This document shows, in pieces, positions 4,931 to 8,423 of a stretch of 8,423 bases of DNA (the stretch's first letter is position 1; the number at the start of each line of letters is the position of its first letter). Made by a program: the position numbers and the translations under genes. The DNA lies in the NCBI GenBank assembly GCA_003096255.1, contig PIXS01000352.1, forward strand, positions 1 to 8,423. Direction: 5' to 3'. This stretch comes from Candidatus Bathyarchaeum sp. GTDB taxonomy: Archaea; Thermoproteota; Bathyarchaeia; Bathyarchaeales; Bathyarchaeaceae. A model generated the notes under the pieces. That model did not search any database and was not told where the DNA came from. It saw nothing but the letters and a program-made list of their open reading frames with translations.

Positions 4931-6370
4931 GTGTCGGGATATGACGGTAAAAAACCAGATACAAAAGAAGAGTTCATCAATTTACTGATTTCAGCAAAGA
5001 AAGAAGAAAGAAGATTAAGACGGTCTCGGGGGAGCAGATCCACGAAACCGACAATCAAGGGGACTTCGGAGGTCATGGGAATTCACCGTGACACTTTGTA
5101 TCAGTGGATGCGAGAGTTTGATGTTGATTTTTCAGATGTTGACGAAAAGGACCTAGTTTCTGAAGCATCAAAACAGTCCACATACCTGATTGGTGAAGCA
5201 TTGATGGGTGAAGGCACAGAAGTAGCCCATGTAGATTTGATGATTGGAGACAAAGATGGACCCGTAGGAATGGCTTTTGCAAATGGCATGACGAATTTGT
5301 CTGCGGGCCACACTCCGCTTTTGGCGGTTATTCGGCCTAACCTTCCACCTAAACCCCACACACTTCTTGTTCCAAAGGTAACCGTAAAAAACATGGCAGA
5401 TACCGGAAAAATCTTTGGTCCAGCTCAGGCAGCAGTAGCAAAAGCAGTTGCTGACTCAGTAGAAGAAGGAGTTATTCCATGGGATAAGGTTGATGATTGG
5501 GTAATAGTATGCAGCGTATTTATCCACCCACAAGCAACGGATTACCGCAGCATTTACCATTATAATTATGGAGCAACCAAACTGGCAATATCCAGAGCAC
5601 TCCAAAACTATCCGACATTAGACAAAGTAATGTATGACAAAGACAGGGCAAAACACCCAATAATGGGCTTCAAAGTGCCAAGATTATGGAGGCCACCTTA
5701 CCTTCAGATAGCTTTAGACAACCCCAACTTAGAGGCAATCAAGAAAATAATTACTGAACTACCAGAAAGCGACAGAATAATTCTCGAAGTAGGCACGCCT
5801 CTGTTGAAGAAGTACGGCGTAAACGTCATCCGAGAGTTGAGAAAAACTGCAAAGGACATGTTCATTGTAGCAGACCTAAAGACGTTAGATGTTGGAAAAA
5901 TTGAAGTGGACATGGCTTTCGAGGAAACCGCGGACGCAGTTGTTGTTGCAGGTCTTGCAACAGCAGAAACAATTGACAAATTCATTAAAGAAGCAAAAAG
6001 GTTGGGAATCTACGCAATTATGGACTTGATGAACGTCGACGATCCAATAGCTAAACTCAAGTCACTGAAAAGGTTGCCTGACGTTGCTATACTTCACCGC
6101 GCCATAGATGCTGAGAAAACAGGTAAAACACGTTGGGAAATAATCAAAGAAATGAAACAAACGTTCCAAGGCCAGAAATGTTTAGTGGCTGTTGCAGGTG
6201 GAATAAACCCTCAAACAGCACCTGAAGCATTAGCAAGCGGCGCAGACATAATCATTGTCGGACGCTACATAACTCAATCCAAGGACGTAGAACGAGCAAC
6301 TCGAGAATTCCTAAAAGCAACAAAAGAGATGGCAGAAGACATAGACCTCTTCAGAGTTCACGTCGAATAA
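4931..6370 (+). CDS. fae-hps: HTH-Fae-Hps fusion: predicted DNA-binding region + formaldehyde-activating enzyme + 3-hexulose-6-phosphate synthase
   Basis: 479 residues from GTG 4931. Residues 85-245 match Fae, which joins formaldehyde to tetrahydromethanopterin: [19 protein letters not shown] (88-106, catalytic H100), [26 protein letters not shown] (124-142), [17 protein letters not shown] (160-176) and [10 protein letters not shown] (211-220). Residues about 255-479 match Hps, which links formaldehyde and ribulose 5-phosphate to hexulose 6-phosphate, often in reverse for pentose supply in archaea: ILEVGTPL (284-291), [17 protein letters not shown] (313-329) and [11 protein letters not shown] (419-429). 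Residues 1-84 are extra: a charged helix (11-31), a basic stretch (23-40), a helix-turn-helix-like segment [19 protein letters not shown] (45-63) and an acidic linker (64-78). No ATG, GTG or TTG lies between M60 and the L91-M92 codons within Fae, so the fusion looks real. No strong ribosome-binding site precedes the GTG. A regulatory role of the N-terminus is inference. Confidence 0.9.
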   Translation: MSGYDGKKPDTKEEFINLLISAKKEERRLRRSRGSRSTKPTIKGTSEVMGIHRDTLYQWMREFDVDFSDVDEKDLVSEASKQSTYLIGEALMGEGTEVAHVDLMIGDKDGPVGMAFANGMTNLSAGHTPLLAVIRPNLPPKPHTLLVPKVTVKNMADTGKIFGPAQAAVAKAVADSVEEGVIPWDKVDDWVIVCSVFIHPQATDYRSIYHYNYGATKLAISRALQNYPTLDKVMYDKDRAKHPIMGFKVPRLWRPPYLQIALDNPNLEAIKKIITELPESDRIILEVGTPLLKKYGVNVIRELRKTAKDMFIVADLKTLDVGKIEVDMAFEETADAVVVAGLATAETIDKFIKEAKRLGIYAIMDLMNVDDPIAKLKSLKRLPDVAILHRAIDAEKTGKTRWEIIKEMKQTFQGQKCLVAVAGGINPQTAPEALASGADIIIVGRYITQSKDVERATREFLKATKEMAEDIDLFRVHVE

Positions 6371-6410
6371 AAGGGACAAAACTCCCTTCTTTTTCTTTTG
6401 TTTTTTGTTT
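6371..6410. terminator. Terminator between convergent fae-hps and ridA
   Basis: AAGGGA (6371-6376) and TCCCTT (6383-6388) pair perfectly around a 6-base loop directly after the fae-hps TAA, followed by a T-rich tract to about 6420. The hairpin is symmetric and could also serve ridA, whose stop is at 6411 on the other strand, though the tract after it on that strand is only weakly T-rich. Confidence 0.65.
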
Positions 6411-6791
6411 CTAAATTTTTTTAGCTATTGCATCAACTTCTAGTAAAACGCCTGCCATTAAACCTGCTTGTACAGTTGTCCGTGCGGGTGGACTTTTTTC
6501 AAAGTATTTGGCATACACATTGTTGAAACGTTTGAAGTTGCCAAGGTCACTAAGAAACACAGTTGTTTTTACTACATCACTTAATGTCAGGTTTATGTTC
6601 TCCAGAATGTTTTTGAGATTCTCCATAACCTGAACAGTTTGTTTCTCAATATCGCCTTCAACAACTTTTTGGGTTGTTGGGTCTATTGGAATTTGGCCAG
6701 AAACAAACACAAAACCACCACAGGTTACTGCCTGTGAGTAGGGTCCAACAGGTTTTGGAGCATTTGAAGTAAAAACAATTTCTTTTGGCAA
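6411..6791 (-). CDS. ridA: RidA/YjgF-family 2-iminobutanoate/2-iminopropanoate deaminase
   Basis: RidA hydrolyses reactive enamine/imine intermediates released by PLP enzymes such as threonine dehydratase, giving 2-oxoacids and ammonia in the cytosol. At 126 residues it has standard family length. Signatures are GPYSQAV (16-22), FVSGQIPID (29-37), VVKTTVFLSDL (73-83), PPARTTVQ (101-108, with R104 the substrate-carboxylate arginine) and LLEVDAIA (116-123, with E118). All key residues are present, so activity is likely. The start is TTG at 6791, with GAGGT (6805-6801) nine bases ahead; the nearby ATGs are not in frame. It is divergent from the OsmC gene and convergent with fae-hps. Its substrate here cannot be told from sequence. 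Confidence 0.93.
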   Translation of the reverse strand: MPKEIVFTSNAPKPVGPYSQAVTCGGFVFVSGQIPIDPTTQKVVEGDIEKQTVQVMENLKNILENINLTLSDVVKTTVFLSDLGNFKRFNNVYAKYFEKSPPARTTVQAGLMAGVLLEVDAIAKKI

Positions 6792-6828
6792 CTGAATTGA
6801 ACCTCATCATCTTCTGGGTTGTTATGGG

Positions 6829-6835
6829 ATATATG
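6829..6835 (-). promoter_or_regulatory. TATA-like box for ridA
   Basis: The minus strand reads CATATAT, about 40 bases ahead of the TTG start, predicting a start near 6807 just upstream of the ribosome-binding site. Confidence 0.35.
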
Positions 6836-6897
6836 ATTTAGGCAAAGCAGAATAGACGTACCTGATAGAAGATGTTCAGTTTATTTTTTAAACAGAC

Positions 6898-6908
6898 CTT
6901 TTAAATTT
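6898..6908 (+). promoter_or_regulatory. TATA-like box for the OsmC-family gene
   Basis: CTTTTAAATTT, centred about 40 bases ahead of the TTG at 6944 and predicting a start near 6928. A second AT-rich stretch (6880-6892) is an alternative. Confidence 0.45.
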
Positions 6909-6943
6909 GGGAGAAAATAATAACAAAATATTGGTGAAACAAG

Positions 6944-7360
6944 TTGGCAAAAATTAAAGTAACCGCAAATTGGGTGGAAAACGTTAGGTCAGTAGCAGAA
7001 AACACAAGGGGACACCAAGTAGTTTTGGATTTAGGAACTGCAGCGGGCGGCGACAACAAAGGACCATCGGCACTTGAACTTGCAATCATGTCTCTTGCGG
7101 ATTGTGCGGTAACAATATTTGCGGACGTCTGCAAAAAGAGCGGTGTTGAACTCAGCAAAATGGAGGTCACTGCAGAAGCAGAAAAACCAGAAGGCACTCC
7201 AATAATTTCAGGAGTTAACATGAAGGTCAAAGTCGCAGCAAAAGACAGAAAACCGAAACTTGACGCCATTTGGAGACGAACAGAAGCAAATTGCCCTGTT
7301 GTATACATTTTCAAGGAAAGCATACCAGTAAACATAGAAGTAGAGACAACAGAAGCGTAA
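6944..7360 (+). CDS. OsmC/Ohr-family protein
   Basis: The OsmC fold comprises thiol-dependent peroxidases that reduce organic hydroperoxides, plus relatives of unknown role. The protein is 138 residues, typical for the family. It has an N-terminal strand region (1-30), GPSALELAIMSLADCAVTIF (40-59) with C54 in the central helix, and ANCPV (115-119) with C117. C54 and C117 match the two redox cysteines of the family; C63 is additional. The start is TTG at 6944 with GGTGA (6933-6937) six bases ahead; an upstream TTG-GTG pair is out of frame. It is divergent from ridA over about 150 bases, so both may respond to shared stress signals, which is inference. Whether it is a true peroxidase or a general OsmC-like protein cannot be decided here. 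Confidence 0.88.
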   Translation: MAKIKVTANWVENVRSVAENTRGHQVVLDLGTAAGGDNKGPSALELAIMSLADCAVTIFADVCKKSGVELSKMEVTAEAEKPEGTPIISGVNMKVKVAAKDRKPKLDAIWRRTEANCPVVYIFKESIPVNIEVETTEA

Positions 7361-7378
7361 CTTCAACTCAAAAGTTAC
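7357..7378 (+). terminator. Hairpin overlapping the osmC stop codon
   Basis: GTAACTT (7357-7363) pairs with AAGTTAC (7372-7378) over an 8-base loop. The left arm includes the TAA stop. A T6 run follows at 7392-7397. It may help end transcription or protect the 3' end. Confidence 0.4.
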
Positions 7379-7381
7379 ATT

Positions 7382-7414
7382 CCAAAAGGTCTTTTTTGTG
7401 ACCTTTTTGGTCAC
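7382..7414 (+). promoter_or_regulatory. Two overlapping, mutually exclusive hairpins between osmC and tatD
   Basis: AAAAGGTC (7384-7391) pairs with GACCTTTT (7400-7407); adding CC/GG across one bulged T extends the stem to 10 pairs. GTGACC (7398-7403) also pairs with GGTCAC (7409-7414) over a T5 loop. The two share 7400-7407, so only one can form at a time. They could be a composite terminator or an operator dyad. Confidence 0.5.
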
Positions 7415-7434
7415 TATTTCTGAAAACTAGTTGT

Positions 7435-7448
7435 GAAAAGGTTTTTAG
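7435..7448 (+). promoter_or_regulatory. BRE and TATA-like box for tatD
   Basis: Purine-rich GAAAAGG (7435-7441) followed by TTTTTAG (7442-7448) resembles an archaeal BRE/TATA pair. A start would fall near 7470, which supports the ATG at 7491 over the TTG at 7470. Confidence 0.45.
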
Positions 7449-7490
7449 CTCACTGGAATCCTGTCAACATTGAAGGACCAAGGGTTTATC

Positions 7491-8315
7491 ATGAGATTTG
7501 TTGATGCGCATATTCACTTAGCAGACAAAGACTACGAAAAAAATGTTGATTCTATCGTGAAAGAGGCACGAAGTCTAGGAGTCGATGCGCTGGTTGCAAA
7601 TTCTACAGACGTAGAATCAAGCCACAAAACCATTGAACTTGCAGAAGAATATCCGGACCATGTTTATGCAGCGGTGGGAATTCACCCTTGGAACACGAAG
7701 CGTCTAAAACCAAACGAAGTCGAGGACACTGTAGACCTGATTATGAAAAATAAGGAAAACAGACAAAAAGTTGTGGCTGTTGGCGAGATAGGCTTGGATG
7801 CCAGTTACTCAGGAAACGGGGAACCTACAGAAATCCAGAAACAAGTGTTTAATGAGATGCTGCAGGTCGCAGAAAAAACGTCTTTGCCAGTTGTTATTCA
7901 TTCTAGGGGATGCACCAGTCAGATTGTTGACATGCTTCCGTCTTTTCAACTGGGAAAGGTTCTGCTTCATTGGTTTAGCCAGCCTCACAGTTTAATTGGT
8001 ACAATCGTGGACAGGGGTTACTACATTACGGAAGGGCCCCCAGTGTTGTATTCAGGTGGGATGCAAGAAATCGTCCGACAAACCCCGTTAACGAATTTGA
8101 TGACGGAAACTGATGGGCCAGTTCGGTTCAGGGGACCATTTAAGGGCAAAATGACTACGCCTGCGTTTATTCCGTCAGTAGTAGATGCAATATCGGAGCT
8201 TAAGAATTTGGAAAAAAGTGAGGTTTCTGAGCAAATTTTTCAGAATTTTGTTGATTTTTTTGGTGTTAGAGGCGTAAGGGATAAAAGGCATGATGCGGGG
8301 ACAATTCATAGCTAA
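7491..8315 (+). CDS. tatD: TatD-family metal-dependent hydrolase (putative DNase)
   Basis: The TatD family are TIM-barrel amidohydrolase-fold enzymes with two metals; studied members act as 3'-5' exonucleases or DNases in repair and nucleic-acid turnover. From ATG 7491 the protein has 274 residues, near the family norm. Metal-ligand motifs are in order: DAHIHL (5-10, H7 and H9), VGEIGLD (97-103, E99), VVIHSRG (134-140, H137), LLHWFS (158-163, H160) and MTETDGP (204-210, D208). All are present. The ETDGP variant instead of bacterial ETDAP is, as I recall, common in archaeal members. A TTG at 7470 would add seven residues, but AAGGG (7480-7484) lies six bases before the ATG. The gene is 40 bases ahead of rps17e on the same strand with no obvious TATA between, so cotranscription is possible. 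Confidence 0.9.
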   Translation: MRFVDAHIHLADKDYEKNVDSIVKEARSLGVDALVANSTDVESSHKTIELAEEYPDHVYAAVGIHPWNTKRLKPNEVEDTVDLIMKNKENRQKVVAVGEIGLDASYSGNGEPTEIQKQVFNEMLQVAEKTSLPVVIHSRGCTSQIVDMLPSFQLGKVLLHWFSQPHSLIGTIVDRGYYITEGPPVLYSGGMQEIVRQTPLTNLMTETDGPVRFRGPFKGKMTTPAFIPSVVDAISELKNLEKSEVSEQIFQNFVDFFGVRGVRDKRHDAGTIHS

Positions 8316-8355
8316 ATGATGTAAGGAACGGTTTACAGGAAGAACGTGGTGAAAG

Positions 8356-8423
8356 ATGGGAAAAGTACGCACTGAGCAGGTGAAGAGGATTGCTCGAGAG
8401 TTGTTGGACAAGTACCCGAGCAA
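8356..8423 (+). CDS. rps17e: 30S ribosomal protein eS17, N-terminal part, cut by window edge
   Basis: Twenty-two codons are visible from ATG 8356, with GGTGA (8348-8352) three bases ahead. The peptide begins MGKVRTEQVKRIARELLDKY, a close fit to the N-terminus of the archaeal/eukaryotic small-subunit protein eS17, which has no bacterial counterpart. This is the strongest single indication that the window is archaeal. The rest of the protein (about 60 residues are usual) lies outside the window. Confidence 0.9.
   Translation, partial: MGKVRTEQVKRIARELLDKYPS

Noticed and set aside
4785..4988. 67-codon plus-strand frame overlapping the fae-hps start
   Set aside because: No ribosome-binding site, unremarkable composition, overlaps operator-like repeats and the true gene in another frame.
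5068..5077. Internal GGAGGT followed by ATG 5075 as an alternative start of Fae-Hps
   Set aside because: Only 1 base separates them, it would split the HTH segment, and the resulting protein would still begin well before the Fae domain.
4931..5185. Separate HTH gene joined to Fae-Hps by a sequencing error
   Set aside because: One open frame runs through with no stop and no start codon at the junction, and a linker-like acidic stretch lies between. Not excluded without reads, but there is no positive sign of an error.
5704..5985. 93-codon minus-strand frame inside the Hps domain
   Set aside because: Shadow of the Hps coding frame; no independent support.
6901..7335. 144-codon minus-strand frame opposite the OsmC gene
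   Set aside because: Antisense shadow of a clear OsmC-family protein with both redox cysteines.
8175..8423. 82-codon minus-strand frame over the tatD end and rps17e start
   Set aside because: Opposite two recognisable genes and has no motif.
1..8423. Mobile elements, CRISPR arrays, tRNA or rRNA genes
   Set aside because: No transposase or integrase motifs, no regularly spaced identical repeats, and no cloverleaf or rRNA-like sequence seen on either strand.

Overview
This window looks archaeal. It encodes ribosomal protein eS17, a methanogen-type serine hydroxymethyltransferase, a bifunctional Fae-Hps protein and an archaeal 2-amino-3,7-dideoxy-D-threo-hept-6-ulosonate (ADTH) synthase. TATA-like boxes lie about 25-45 bases ahead of starts, several starts are UUG or GUG, and there is no sign of bacterial -35/-10 promoters. 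The gene mix and moderate AT-richness would suit a Bathyarchaeia-like or other TACK lineage, or a methanogen relative. That placement is inference.

Left part, minus strand (1-2734): lysC (aspartate kinase), asd (aspartate-semialdehyde dehydrogenase) and the 5' part of aroA' (ADTH synthase) form a tightly packed operon. lysC and asd overlap by 7 bases, and 3 bases separate asd from aroA'. The three enzymes run in pathway order from aspartate to the first step of the archaeal route to dehydroquinate and aromatic amino acids. The 230-base gap upstream of lysC holds two nested dyads around a TATA-like box, which suggests local control.

Middle (2884-6410): glyA (SHMT, minus) is divergent from a 48-residue ribbon-helix-helix-like protein (4483-4629, plus) and a 479-residue protein (4931-6370, plus). 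The larger protein is a fusion of a predicted N-terminal helix-turn-helix region (about 84 residues), formaldehyde-activating enzyme (Fae) and 3-hexulose-6-phosphate synthase (Hps). Inverted TGTCGGA elements abut its TATA box and a further partial copy overlaps its GTG start. Taken together this looks like a one-carbon locus in which the enzyme itself may bind DNA and control its own promoter. This is the most unusual feature of the window.

Right part (6411-8423): ridA (minus, UUG start) is divergent from an OsmC-family gene (plus, UUG start). A tatD-family metallohydrolase gene and the 5' end of rps17e follow. Several hairpins, two of them mutually exclusive, lie between osmC and tatD.

I saw no tRNA, rRNA, CRISPR array, insertion sequence or integrase. 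Both window edges cut genes (aroA' on the left, rps17e on the right).
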